A stretch of 64,000 nt of DNA from Burkholderia cepacia (GCF_001039005.1 NZ_LDWR01000014.1:124001-188000); one strand, 5' to 3'; shown: positions 17,711 to 26,853, numbered from the stretch's first letter. The notes: generated by a model not told the origin, from the letters alone. Numbers and translations are program-made.

Positions 17711-19761
17711 CCCGGGGGCCCGAAGCCGCGGCCGACGCCCCGCTCCCCGGCGTCGACATCGTATTGGTCAACATGCCGTATGCCGGCGTCGAGCGGCCGT
17801 CGATCTCGATCGGCCTGTTGCATCGCATCCTGACGGATGCCGGATTCTCGGTTCGCTCGGACTACGCGAATGTGCGTTTTGCCGAGCGCATCGGCATTCA
17901 GGCCTATCAGTTCATCGACATCACGCGATCCGAGGATGTGGTCGGTGAATGGACATTCCGTCAAGCGGCGTTCCCCGACTACCAGCCCGATGACGACGCC
18001 TATCTGGCGCAATTGCTGGAGCGGCTGATCATGCTCCCGGAAAGTCGCGAGCGCCTGGGCCTCGACGGCTTGCGCCGCATGCTGCACGACATGCGTGATG
18101 CGGCCAACCGGTTCGTCACCGATACCGCGAACCGGATTCTCGAGATGCAGCCGCGCATCGTCGGGTGTTCGTCCACCTTTCAGCAACACCTTGCGTCGCT
18201 CGCGCTGCTGCGGCGAATCAAGGAAATGTCACCCGGCACGGTCACCATGATGGGCGGTGCCAATTGCGAAACCGTCATGGGCCGAACCACCCATCGCAAT
18301 TTCGCCTGGGTGGACTATGTCGCGTCCGGCGAGGCGGACAGCATCATCGCGCATGTCGTCGGCAGGATCCTGCGGGCGAAGCCCGGCGCGGTTCCGTACG
18401 GCCTGCCCGATGCGATCCTGACGCCGCGCCACCGAACGGCGGGCTACCCTGTCGATCCCGGCTCGAACGACGGCGTGCCGCGCCACTCGTCGCCGTCGAT
18501 CGAGCATCTGGCGACGCCCGCCTTCGGCGACTATTTCGACACCCTGCGCGACAGCGCGCTCGCCGCCTTGATCGACCCGGGCCTGCCGGTCGAAACCTCG
18601 CGCGGCTGCTGGTGGGGGCAAAAGAAGCACTGCACGTTCTGCGGATTGAATGGCGGCGGCATGGCCTATCGCAGCCGCAGCGCGGAACGCGTGCTCGGGC
18701 AATTCGACGAGCTGTCGGCATCCTATGGCATTCGCAAGTTCGAGGTCGTCGACAACATCCTCGACATGCGCCACTTCGAGACGTTGCTCCCGCAACTGCA
18801 AGGCCGCGGCTTCCGTCTGTTCTACGAAACGAAATCGAACCTGCGGCGCGACCATGTCGCCGCGCTGGCGGCCGCCGGCGTCACGTGGATCCAGCCGGGC
18901 ATCGAAAGCCTGCATTCCCGGGTCCTGGCGTTGATGGACAAGGGCGCGCAAGCCTGGATGAACGTGCAACTGCTCAAATGGTCGCGCGAATTCGGTCTGC
19001 GGCTGTCGTGGTCCCTGCTGTTCGGATTTCCGGGCGAAGACGACGCCGATTACCAGGTCATGGCCGACATGGTGCCGAAGATCTGTCACATGCAGCCGCC
19101 CGGCGGCATGATCCACATTCGTTTCGACCGCTACAGCCCGTATCACGGCAAAGCGGCGGACTATGGCCTGGAGCTCGTTCCGGCCCGGCTGCTGCAGTAC
19201 GTCTATCCGCTGTCGCCGGCGGACCTGATGGATCAAAGCTATTTCTTCGAAGAGCGCGGCGTCGCGGACCTGGGCCGCAACCTGTCGGTCGGGCTGACGC
19301 TGGAGCGCCCCGGAGCCGATGCGTTGCGCAAGGCGCTGGTCGCGTGGTCCAGGGCGTTCTGGTCCGGCATGCCGGCGGTGCTGTGCGAGGAACCCGACGG
19401 CGCCGGGCTTCGCCTGCTGGACACGAGACCGCTGGCGGCCGAGCGGCAGGTCCGGCTCGATGGCGCTGCCGCCGCCATCCTCAGGCTGTGCGACGGCGCG
19501 CGCAACACCGCCACGCTGCCGGAAAAGCTGCGCTCGGACGGGCGCTTCGCCGGCACTGACGAACAGATCGCCGACGCCCTCGCCTTTTTGCTCGAACGGG
19601 CGTACGCCATCGAACTGGACGGACGGATCCTGTCGCTGACGTTGAAAGGCGATCTCCCCAGCCTGCCCGACGGCTCGGAATTTCCGGGCGGCTTCGTCTG
19701 GCGCCCGGACTACACCACGGGCAAGGTCGCCGCGCGCCCCGAAACGGCCGTGGAGGAATGA
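17707..19761 (+). CDS. RiPP-maturation radical SAM C-methyltransferase homologue 1 (B12-type)
   Basis: 684-residue enzyme of the bacteriocin/RiPP maturation radical SAM family that includes polytheonamide PoyB/PoyC. Residues ~15-230 form a Rossmann-like cobalamin-binding-type domain (DIVLVNMPYAGVERPSISIG, TMMGGANCETVMGR, VDYVASGEAD). The radical SAM motif is CX7CX2C in TSRGCWWGQKKHCTFCGLNG (Cys301, Cys309, Cys312), typical of this family. The barrel continues with EVVDNILDM and GIESLHSRVL, and a C-terminal ~150-residue small domain ends in a peptide-recognition-like region. ATG overlaps the epimerase stop. Expected role: methylation of unactivated sp3 carbons (for example Val) in the precursor tail. 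The reaction is inferred from the family. Confidence 0.83.
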   Translation: MTRGPEAAADAPLPGVDIVLVNMPYAGVERPSISIGLLHRILTDAGFSVRSDYANVRFAERIGIQAYQFIDITRSEDVVGEWTFRQAAFPDYQPDDDAYLAQLLERLIMLPESRERLGLDGLRRMLHDMRDAANRFVTDTANRILEMQPRIVGCSSTFQQHLASLALLRRIKEMSPGTVTMMGGANCETVMGRTTHRNFAWVDYVASGEADSIIAHVVGRILRAKPGAVPYGLPDAILTPRHRTAGYPVDPGSNDGVPRHSSPSIEHLATPAFGDYFDTLRDSALAALIDPGLPVETSRGCWWGQKKHCTFCGLNGGGMAYRSRSAERVLGQFDELSASYGIRKFEVVDNILDMRHFETLLPQLQGRGFRLFYETKSNLRRDHVAALAAAGVTWIQPGIESLHSRVLALMDKGAQAWMNVQLLKWSREFGLRLSWSLLFGFPGEDDADYQVMADMVPKICHMQPPGGMIHIRFDRYSPYHGKAADYGLELVPARLLQYVYPLSPADLMDQSYFFEERGVADLGRNLSVGLTLERPGADALRKALVAWSRAFWSGMPAVLCEEPDGAGLRLLDTRPLAAERQVRLDGAAAAILRLCDGARNTATLPEKLRSDGRFAGTDEQIADALAFLLERAYAIELDGRILSLTLKGDLPSLPDGSEFPGGFVWRPDYTTGKVAARPETAVEE

Positions 19762-19765
19762 GGTC

Positions 19766-21784
19766 ATGCCGATGCGGATGGAGGCCGATCCTGGATCGAA
19801 CCACCACGACGACGCCGACGATGGCCCGTGCGACGTCCTGTTCGTCTATCTGCCCTATGGCGCAATCGAACGTCCGTCCATCGCGCTCGGGCTGTTGAAG
19901 CAGGTGCTCGTCGATCACGGCTTTTCGGCGGGCGTGCACTACGCGAACATCACGTTCGCCGAGCAGATCGGCTTGCCCGTCTATGACGCGATTTCCCGAC
20001 TGTCGCGAGAAATGGCCGGGGAATGGACCTTTGCCGGCGCCGCGTTTCCCGGCGCGGAGAGCGATCACGACGGTTACATGCGCACGCTTGGCGAGATACT
20101 GAAGCCGTCCGTCGCGGAAGCCGCCGCGCGCGAAATCGCGGCGCAACTGTGGCCCGTGCGCCGGCTGGCCGAGGCGTTCATCGCCCGCACCGTGGGCGAA
20201 ATCGTGGCGCGGCGCCCAAGGATCGTCGGCGTCAGCTCGATGTTCCAGCAGCACTGCGCCGCCCTTGCGCTGCTGCGGCACCTGAAGCATGCGGATCCCG
20301 ACATCGTCACGTTGATCGGCGGTGCGAACTGCGAAGACGCGATGGGGCTCGCGACGTGGCGCAATTTCCCCTTTGTCGACTACGTGGTGTCCGGCGAGGC
20401 CGATGAGCTGTTGCCGGACCTGGTCGCCAATGCGCTGCGATACCGCGCCAAGACCCCGCCGGCCCTGCTTCCGGCCGGTGTCCTGGGACGCGGAGGGCCG
20501 GCGGGCGTCGCCCCGCCCGCTGGCATCGGGCGGGCGCGCGTCGAGCGGCTGGACGGCAGCCCGACTCCCGATTACCGGGACTATTTCCGCCGCTTGTCGC
20601 ATTCGCCCTTGCGCGACCTGATCCGCCCCGGCCTCCCGATCGAGACGGCGCGAGGCTGCTGGTGGGGCGCCGTGCGGCACTGCACATTCTGCGGCCTGAA
20701 CGGGAGTTCGATGGCGTTCCGCGCCAAGTCGCCGGAACGGGCAATCGAAGAGTTCTCGACGCTCGCGGACCGGCACGGCATCAACCGTTTCATGGTGGTC
20801 GACAACATCATCGACCTCGATTATTTCAAGACCGTGCTGCCTCGTCTGCGCGAAGACCACGCAGGCGACTGGCAGATCTTCTACGAAACCAAGGCCAACC
20901 TTCGTCGCGACCAGGTCGCGCTGATGCGCGATGCCGGCATCGCCTGGATCCAGCCCGGCATCGAGAGCCTGAACGACAATCTGCTGAAGCAGATGGCAAA
21001 GGGAACGACGGCGCTGATCAACACGCGCCTGCTCAAATGGGCGCGGGAAGACGGCTTGTTCGTGTCCTGGAACATCCTGTTCGATATTCCCCAGGAGAAC
21101 GATGACGATTACCGCGACATGGCCGGACTGATCCCGGCCCTCGTCCACCTGCAGCCGCCGCAGGCGATGGTGCGGATTCGTGTCGAACGATTCAGCCCGT
21201 ACCAGAAAACGCCCGAGCTTTACGAGTTGAACATTGCGCCTGCGTGGCCCTACCGCTACATCTACCCGTTGGCGGAGCAGCAGCTTGCCCAGCTTTGCTA
21301 CAACTTCGACACCCTCGGCAAGGCGCGCCTGCAAACGACCGGCGATTCGATTCCGGGTGCGAGCCCGCCGATCGAGCCCGGCAGCGGCGTTGCCCTGTGT
21401 CATCAGGCCGTGACCGCCTGGCGGCAGCTTCACGACGCCGCCGCCAAGCCGCTGCTGTGCATTACCCCGCGCGCCGACGGCGGCGCCACGGTGCTCGATA
21501 CGCGTCCCTGCGCGCGCCAGCGCGTGAGCCAGGTGTCGGCCACGGCAGCCGGGATACTGGCGCTATGCGACGGCGGAGCGACATCGGCGCAGATCGACCG
21601 AGGCCGGCTCGCGCCGGGAGAATGGGACGCGCTGATCAGCAACCGGTGGCTGCTCGCCCTCGGCGAAAAATACCTGTCGCTGCCCGTCAACGGCGACGTA
21701 CCGGCCTTGCCGGCCCGCCAACGCTTTCCCGGCGGCTACATCACGACCGGCCCCGAATCGTCGGGGCTGCTGCTGGCGGAATGA
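19766..21784 (+). CDS. RiPP-maturation radical SAM C-methyltransferase homologue 2 (B12-type)
   Basis: 672-residue paralogue of the upstream enzyme, beginning 4 bp after it behind GGAGGAATGAGGTC; an internal ATG at 19772 is an alternative start. Same architecture: B12-type domain (DVLFVYLPYGAIERPSIALG, TLIGGANCEDAMGL, VDYVVSGEADELL), radical SAM motif ARGCWWGAVRHCTFCGLNGS (Cys298, Cys306, Cys309), barrel strands MVVDNIIDLDYF and GIESLNDN, and a C-terminal domain ending PGGYITTGPESSGLLLAE. The two copies are clearly diverged rather than a recent tandem duplication, suggesting different target residues, as proposed for PoyB and PoyC. Last gene of the forward RiPP operon; the next gene lies on the opposite strand. 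Confidence 0.83.
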   Translation: MPMRMEADPGSNHHDDADDGPCDVLFVYLPYGAIERPSIALGLLKQVLVDHGFSAGVHYANITFAEQIGLPVYDAISRLSREMAGEWTFAGAAFPGAESDHDGYMRTLGEILKPSVAEAAAREIAAQLWPVRRLAEAFIARTVGEIVARRPRIVGVSSMFQQHCAALALLRHLKHADPDIVTLIGGANCEDAMGLATWRNFPFVDYVVSGEADELLPDLVANALRYRAKTPPALLPAGVLGRGGPAGVAPPAGIGRARVERLDGSPTPDYRDYFRRLSHSPLRDLIRPGLPIETARGCWWGAVRHCTFCGLNGSSMAFRAKSPERAIEEFSTLADRHGINRFMVVDNIIDLDYFKTVLPRLREDHAGDWQIFYETKANLRRDQVALMRDAGIAWIQPGIESLNDNLLKQMAKGTTALINTRLLKWAREDGLFVSWNILFDIPQENDDDYRDMAGLIPALVHLQPPQAMVRIRVERFSPYQKTPELYELNIAPAWPYRYIYPLAEQQLAQLCYNFDTLGKARLQTTGDSIPGASPPIEPGSGVALCHQAVTAWRQLHDAAAKPLLCITPRADGGATVLDTRPCARQRVSQVSATAAGILALCDGGATSAQIDRGRLAPGEWDALISNRWLLALGEKYLSLPVNGDVPALPARQRFPGGYITTGPESSGLLLAE

Positions 21785-21811
21785 CGGCGGCATGTCACGG
21801 AACGCGTTGCG

Positions 21812-23752
21812 TCATGCCGGCCGACACCAGAATTGGTACATCGCGCGAAAGGTATCGGGATAAATCTCTTCGAACGCGGCCCATCCGGCGAGATCCGCGT
21901 CGTCGTCAGCGGCGAGCAACGCGCGCTTGCACGCATGGATGTCCGGATCGACCTGATCGAAACCGAGGAATGCCAGCCCCAGCGCCGTCAATGCGCGGGC
22001 GATGCGGGGAATGTCGAACGGATCTTCATGTTCGTTGACCATCAGATCCCGAAAGCCGGCCAGGCTGTAGAAATCGGTGTAGCGCCAGACCGATGCGAGG
22101 GCATCGTCATGAGGAAGGGCAAGCAGCCGGGCGCGCGCCGCCCGCAACGCATCGTCATCGCATGGCGGAACGACCAGGTCCGCGATGCGCTGGCGCGCCG
22201 CCGCCACGCCGCGGCGCGCCAGCGCGCTGTACAACCCGATCCGCATCGTGCCGCCGGGCGCCAGCGCCGGCATCAGCGCGCGCCAGCCGGCCTCGGGATC
22301 GGCCAGATGATGCAGCACGCCGCCGCATTCGATGTGGTCGAAGGTCCCGCCCAGCGACGCCGCATCGTGCAAGTCCACGCATGCGAACGAAATCGTCGAG
22401 ATCCCCAGCGCCCTCGCCCGTGCTTCCGCATATCGCAAACTGGCGGTGCTGACGTCGATGGCAACGATGTCGGCGTCGGGCATCGCGGATGCCAGTTGCG
22501 CCGCATGTCGTCCCGTGCCGCAACCCGCCACGAGGATCCGGGGCCGCCCGCGGGGCACCGGGGACGACGCGTGGCGGAACGGTCCGCAGAATCCGGCAAA
22601 GCCTTGCGGCGGCCTGCGCGTGATGCGCTGCCAGACCGGGTAGGCATGCGCTTCGTACTGCGCATGCAGACGTGCGGCAACGTCGCCCGATTCGATGCCC
22701 TGCGGCTTGTACGCCGGTTCGATGTCCGGATACGCATCGCAGATCGATCGGGCTGCATCCAGCCGGCAGTGCGCCGCTTCGTCGGCCGGCACCGGCCACG
22801 CGCCGCCATTCAGCCGGCATTGAGCCGCCAACGCCCGGCACAACGCCGGATAACGATCGCTCTCGTGCGACAGCAGCAGCCATCGCCGCACCCGGGACAG
22901 CATGCGCTCGATCGTTCGATTGGGCGGCAAGCCCTGCGAAATCAGTTCCAGCGCAAGGGGACGCGCATTCAGCAGCGACGCCAGTGCCGCCGGATCCTCG
23001 GCGTGCCCATCCGCGCCGATCAGGCGTGCCAGGCCGGGGTCGCGCGCCTGTTGCAGCCATCCCGCGGCCGTCAGTTGCTGTGCGTCGACGTCCGCATCAC
23101 GCAACAGCGCGACAAGCGGCGCTTCGTCATCGGCCGAACGCACGATGGCGTCCGGATGAGACTTCAGCAGATCGACCAGTCGCGAACGGACAGACAGATC
23201 GGCCGGCCAGCGTCGCATCGCGTCGAACAACAGCGCGAGCGCCGCGGTGTGTTCACCGCGATCCGCGAGCCAGCTCGCGAGCAATGGATAGGCCGGCGCA
23301 AATTCCGGCGCATCGGCGATGCAGCAGCGTGCCTGCGCGATGGCGGCATCCAGGTCGCCTTGCGCCGCGAGGGCCGCACCAAGGTTGAAGCGCGTCGCCA
23401 CGAGGCCTGGATCGACGGCGAGCGAGCGACGAAAGTCGTTTGCCGCGCTCGCCGCCCGCCCCAACGCAAGCAACGCGCGGCCTCGATCGTTCCACATCGG
23501 CGCCGATCCCGCCGCCTGAGCCACCGGCAACGCGGCATCGAGCCGGGCAAGCGCCAGTTCCGGCAGACCGCACGCCAGCGCGACGGCCGCAGCCAGGTGC
23601 AATCCCGCTGCGTCGCCGCGCTCGGCCGCGGCCTCGGCCAGCCGATCGGCGAGCGTTCGGGCGTCCTCTCGCCGTCCCGACGTCCACGCGTCGCGAACGT
23701 GTTGCGACAGGGCTTCTCCGCTCGGCGGGAGGGAAGTTGTGGAGACGCTCAT
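21812..23752 (-). CDS. TPR-repeat class I SAM-dependent methyltransferase
   Basis: 646-residue two-part protein. The N-terminal ~300 residues are Ala/Leu-rich helical repeats of TPR type (for example MWNDRGRALLALGRAASAAN, then LVATRFNLGAALAAQGDLDA). Residues from ~385 form a class I methyltransferase with motif I ILVAGCGTGRHAAQLA, acidic loop VAIDVSTASLRYAE, and FDHIECGGVLHHLADPEAGW. No signal peptide. Start chosen at ATG 23752 (MSVSTTSLPP); an in-frame ATG at 23794 would add 14 residues. Convergent with the second radical SAM gene (27-bp gap) and divergent from the next methyltransferase. TPR-methyltransferase fusions of this kind occur beside peptide-modifying genes, so it may methylate the RiPP, perhaps on nitrogen, as PoyE does. 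The substrate is inference. Confidence 0.7.
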   Translation of the reverse strand: MSVSTTSLPPSGEALSQHVRDAWTSGRREDARTLADRLAEAAAERGDAAGLHLAAAVALACGLPELALARLDAALPVAQAAGSAPMWNDRGRALLALGRAASAANDFRRSLAVDPGLVATRFNLGAALAAQGDLDAAIAQARCCIADAPEFAPAYPLLASWLADRGEHTAALALLFDAMRRWPADLSVRSRLVDLLKSHPDAIVRSADDEAPLVALLRDADVDAQQLTAAGWLQQARDPGLARLIGADGHAEDPAALASLLNARPLALELISQGLPPNRTIERMLSRVRRWLLLSHESDRYPALCRALAAQCRLNGGAWPVPADEAAHCRLDAARSICDAYPDIEPAYKPQGIESGDVAARLHAQYEAHAYPVWQRITRRPPQGFAGFCGPFRHASSPVPRGRPRILVAGCGTGRHAAQLASAMPDADIVAIDVSTASLRYAEARARALGISTISFACVDLHDAASLGGTFDHIECGGVLHHLADPEAGWRALMPALAPGGTMRIGLYSALARRGVAAARQRIADLVVPPCDDDALRAARARLLALPHDDALASVWRYTDFYSLAGFRDLMVNEHEDPFDIPRIARALTALGLAFLGFDQVDPDIHACKRALLAADDDADLAGWAAFEEIYPDTFRAMYQFWCRPA

Positions 23753-23818
23753 GATTGCCCCGTTCGTGTCGTCGGCAAACTCACCGCAGTCCATTCAACC
23801 GTGTCCACACAGTGAACG
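23753..23818. promoter_or_regulatory. Divergent promoter region between two methyltransferase genes
   Basis: Only 66 bases separate the divergent starts at 23752 (minus) and 23819 (plus), so both genes must share this control region or be read from overlapping promoters. GTGTCCACACAGTG at ~23802-23815 is a partly dyadic stretch that could be an operator. No clear -35/-10 pair was recognised. Confidence 0.35.
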
Positions 23819-25447
23819 ATGAATACAGCTCCTTCGCGTGATCATAGCGCGCCGTCTTCGGCGTCCGAACTGCCCGCCCGCCAGGCGCGGGTCTGGCGGC
23901 AGATTTGCCATATGGCGGAAGGACTGGCCATCGCTCCGGCGATTGACAGCCTGATCCGTCACGACGCGGTGGTCGCGCGCGCGGATACGAACGTCCCGTC
24001 CGCGTCATCGTGCAATCCCGGTTTCGTCGGCGTCGCCCGGCGTGCGCTGGCGCAGCAGGGCCGGCTGACACCGGGAGACGCGGCGAATCATGACTGGTTG
24101 AGGCGGCTGGACGACTATCGTCACGTGCCTGCCCTGCTGGACCTGTGTCACGCGCTGCTGGCCGGCGAGCCAGGCAACGCACAGCGCGCGACGGCCCCCC
24201 TGCTGCGAGCCTGGAGCGTGGCCAGCGATTTCCCCGACCGCATCGCGACTGAATTGCTCGCGTTCGTGGCGGCGCCGACGCTTCTGACGCTGGCCGATAG
24301 CGGGTGCCTGCCGCCGTTTCGGCCTGAATCGTTCCCGTTGCCGGCCGACGTTTGGCCCGTCGGCGCCGCGGGCCGGCATGCGCAGGCGGCGCTGCGATGG
24401 CTCGGCTGGGTCGACGGACCGGCGGCGGCCCCGCAGTTGACAACGGAAGGCCGCATGGCGGCCGCCTTTTCCGGGCAGTTCCGCTATCCGCTGTCCTACC
24501 TGCCGATGTTGACCCGCATGGACTCGCTCCTGTTCGGCGATCCGGGCATCGCGCTGGCACGCAGCGGCGACGCGACGGAGCGTCACCTGGACCGTGCCGC
24601 CGACATTCGCTTCTCGACCGAAGTGTTCCAGCGCAGCTGCGCACCTGTCCTGTCGGCAATGGCCGTGCCGCTCTTTCATCGCAGCCGGGGGGACAGCCGG
24701 CCACGGGTCGTCGTCGACGTTGGCTGCGGCGAAGCGACGTTGCTGGTGAGTTTGCTTCGTGCCATTGCGAGCGACCCCGCTTCGGCGGACGCCGCGGAAA
24801 ATCTTCTGCTGGTCGGCGTCGAAAACAATCCGGTGGCGGAGCAGGCGGCGAAACGCACGCTGGCAACTTGCGGAGCGAAGCACGTACTGATACGCGGAGA
24901 CATCTCGTACCCGGACGCCATTGCCGCGCGTCTCGCCGTCGACGGAATCGATTTTGCCGATGCGCTCCATGTCAACAAGTCAGTCATCCACGACCGGGAA
25001 CTGGTTGACGCGTCGCCATCGGAGGCGACGCAAGCGGAACGGCACGGCGCGCGCGCCGGCCTTCCGGGTGCGAATGCCGGTGACGGAATCTTCGCGCGGC
25101 CCGACGGCAGCCTCGTCGATGCGTCCGCCGCGCAGGACGATCTCGTTCGTTTCTTTCGACGCTGGCGCCCCTATCTCGCGCGTCACGGCATGATCGCGCT
25201 CGAGCCGCACGCGCTCACGGTCGACGCGGCGGCGGCGCTGTCGGGGCGCAGTATGACGGCCGTGATGGAGGCGCTGCACGGGTTTTCCGGCCAGTATCTG
25301 GTCACCCTGGACCGCTTTACCGAGGCAATCGGCGCCTCGGAGCTGTGCCTCGCCGCGCAACGGCTGATCGGATCGGAACTGACCGGGCACGTGCACATGA
25401 GCTGCAGCCATCTCGTCGCCAAGCGCGATTCACGACATGGCCTGTAG
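23819..25447 (+). CDS. Class I SAM-dependent methyltransferase with large N-terminal domain
   Basis: 542-residue protein. The N-terminal ~270 residues are helical, ending in a region like winged-helix O-methyltransferase dimerisation domains (LRWLGWVDGPAAAPQLTTEG, YLPMLTRMDSLLF). Motif I is VVVDVGCGEATLLVSLLRAI (~296-315), followed by LLVGVENNPVAEQAAKRTL and a possible catalytic stretch DALHVNKSVIHDREL. The layout, including the lid-like N-terminus and HVNKSVIHDR, resembles stand-alone forms of the AprA-type methyltransferase domains of some polyketide loading modules; this is from memory and moderate. The 3' end overlaps the convergent MetX-like gene by 18 bp, so the two ends are tightly packed. 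Role in the RiPP pathway is inferred from position only. Confidence 0.62.
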   Translation: MNTAPSRDHSAPSSASELPARQARVWRQICHMAEGLAIAPAIDSLIRHDAVVARADTNVPSASSCNPGFVGVARRALAQQGRLTPGDAANHDWLRRLDDYRHVPALLDLCHALLAGEPGNAQRATAPLLRAWSVASDFPDRIATELLAFVAAPTLLTLADSGCLPPFRPESFPLPADVWPVGAAGRHAQAALRWLGWVDGPAAAPQLTTEGRMAAAFSGQFRYPLSYLPMLTRMDSLLFGDPGIALARSGDATERHLDRAADIRFSTEVFQRSCAPVLSAMAVPLFHRSRGDSRPRVVVDVGCGEATLLVSLLRAIASDPASADAAENLLLVGVENNPVAEQAAKRTLATCGAKHVLIRGDISYPDAIAARLAVDGIDFADALHVNKSVIHDRELVDASPSEATQAERHGARAGLPGANAGDGIFARPDGSLVDASAAQDDLVRFFRRWRPYLARHGMIALEPHALTVDAAAALSGRSMTAVMEALHGFSGQYLVTLDRFTEAIGASELCLAAQRLIGSELTGHVHMSCSHLVAKRDSRHGL

Positions 25448-26578
25448 AAAACCGGCCACGACCGGCGCCAGCGCGCTGACGTCGAATTGGTAAGCCCCGT
25501 GCCCGAACGGGCTGGTCAGATGATGATGGGAGACGGCGGTGCCGTTGCTCGCGATCGCATCCGCGAGCCGCGCGATCTCGGCACGCGGGTAGCGCCAGTC
25601 CGATTCGTAGGACACCAGCAGCATCGGCTTGTCGATGGCCGACACGCCGGACGACAGGTCGGGATATCCGTCCGCCAGATCGAACAGATCCATTGCCTTC
25701 GTCAGGCAGATCAGCGAATTGGGATCGAAGCGCAGGCTTGCGTTCGCGCGCACGCGGGCAAGAAAGGCTTCGACGGCGAATTCGGGTGCCGGAAACGCGA
25801 GCGGCGGCACACCGCCATCGGTCGCCGGTGAATCGGCCCGGCGCCTGCCGAACTTTTCCGCCAGCGTGTCCCGGTCGAGCCACAGGACGGACCCGATCAT
25901 CGCACCCAGCCCCATGCCTGCCAGCGGCCCCTGCGCGTGTCCGTAATAATCGCCGCCCTGCCAGGCGGGATCGGCGTAGATCGCCTGCCGCATCAGCTCC
26001 CACAACGCGATGGTGTACGCGGACGTGAACGGCGTCGCGCTGATGGCGATCGCGCACGACAAGCGAGTCGGATGACGTCGCGCGAATTCCAGTACCTGGA
26101 AGCCACCCATGCAGCCGCCGGCGACCGCGCGAAACCGGGGAATGTCCAGGCGATCCTGCAATCTGACCCATGCATCGGCCATGTCCGCCATGGTGACGCG
26201 CGGGAAGCGCATGCCGAAAGGCCGGCCAGTATGCGGATCCGTGGCGGCCGGCCCAGTCGATCCGGCGCATCCGCCTGGCACGTTCGCACAGACGACGAAG
26301 TAGCGATCGGTATCGAACATCCGGCCCGGGCCGATCGCCAGTTGCCACCATGGCTGCGGCGGCCCGTCGGGAAGCGGGGCGCCGGCCGCATTCTGATTTC
26401 CCGTCAGTCCATGGCAAATCATGATCGCGTTATCGCGACTGTCGTTCAGCCTGCCATACGTTTCCACGGCCAGATCCAGGCGAGCCAGCATGCCGCCAGT
26501 CGACACGCGCATCGGTTCGTCGAACGAGACCGTGAAGCGGCGTTGGCCCAGGCCCGGTTCCGTTTCTTTCTCGATCAT
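25430..26578 (-). CDS. MetX-like alpha/beta-hydrolase acyltransferase with Cys nucleophile
   Basis: 382-residue alpha/beta-hydrolase of the homoserine O-acetyltransferase (MetX) superfamily: AIMICHGLTGNQNAAG near the N-terminus, CAGSTGPAATDPHTGRPFGM (104-123), nucleophile elbow VAGGCMGGFQ, acid SYESDWRYP (Asp327) and His in PFGHGAYQ (His360). In MetX enzymes the elbow is GGSMGGMQ; here Ser is Cys156, and the usual GHD after the last strand is GHG. So the fold and two triad members are kept but the nucleophile is thiol. Length fits the family. No methionine-pathway neighbours (such as metW) are present; it lies at the edge of the RiPP cluster, convergent with a methyltransferase. It may acylate or hydrolyse a pathway substrate rather than make methionine. 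Confidence 0.72.
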   Translation of the reverse strand: MIEKETEPGLGQRRFTVSFDEPMRVSTGGMLARLDLAVETYGRLNDSRDNAIMICHGLTGNQNAAGAPLPDGPPQPWWQLAIGPGRMFDTDRYFVVCANVPGGCAGSTGPAATDPHTGRPFGMRFPRVTMADMADAWVRLQDRLDIPRFRAVAGGCMGGFQVLEFARRHPTRLSCAIAISATPFTSAYTIALWELMRQAIYADPAWQGGDYYGHAQGPLAGMGLGAMIGSVLWLDRDTLAEKFGRRRADSPATDGGVPPLAFPAPEFAVEAFLARVRANASLRFDPNSLICLTKAMDLFDLADGYPDLSSGVSAIDKPMLLVSYESDWRYPRAEIARLADAIASNGTAVSHHHLTSPFGHGAYQFDVSALAPVVAGFLQAMS

Positions 26579-26806
26579 GGGCGGAGCGACCTCGTCTACC
26601 TGCGTTTCACGATGGCGGCGAGATCAAGCCCGGCCACGTTGCGATACGCACCGATCCTGGCCTCCAACGCCCGGCATCAGGGGGCATCCATTGCCGATGC
26701 TTTCCGCAATATCGGTGCGCAACGCATTTGATTTAATAATCCGTGCAATTTTCGAGCGGCGCGAAATATTCGCGAAACTCCGTGTTAAAGCGTAGCACGC
26801 GGTACT

Positions 26807-26822
26807 TGCATGCAAGCATGCA
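26807..26822. repeat. Inverted repeat TGCATGC-AA-GCATGCA, candidate operator
   Basis: Perfect 7-bp arms around a 2-base spacer. It lies 229 bases upstream of the MetX-like gene start and ~420 upstream of the kinase start. Short spacing suits a dimeric repressor site; no regulator can be assigned. Confidence 0.4.
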
Positions 26823-26853
26823 TTTGCTATCCGTCCGACGTCATTTTTTATGA

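Noticed and set aside
21833-23815. 660-codon plus-strand frame opposite the TPR-methyltransferase
   Set aside because: Arg/Pro/Gln-rich mirror of a GC-rich gene with no motifs; the minus strand carries a clear methyltransferase.
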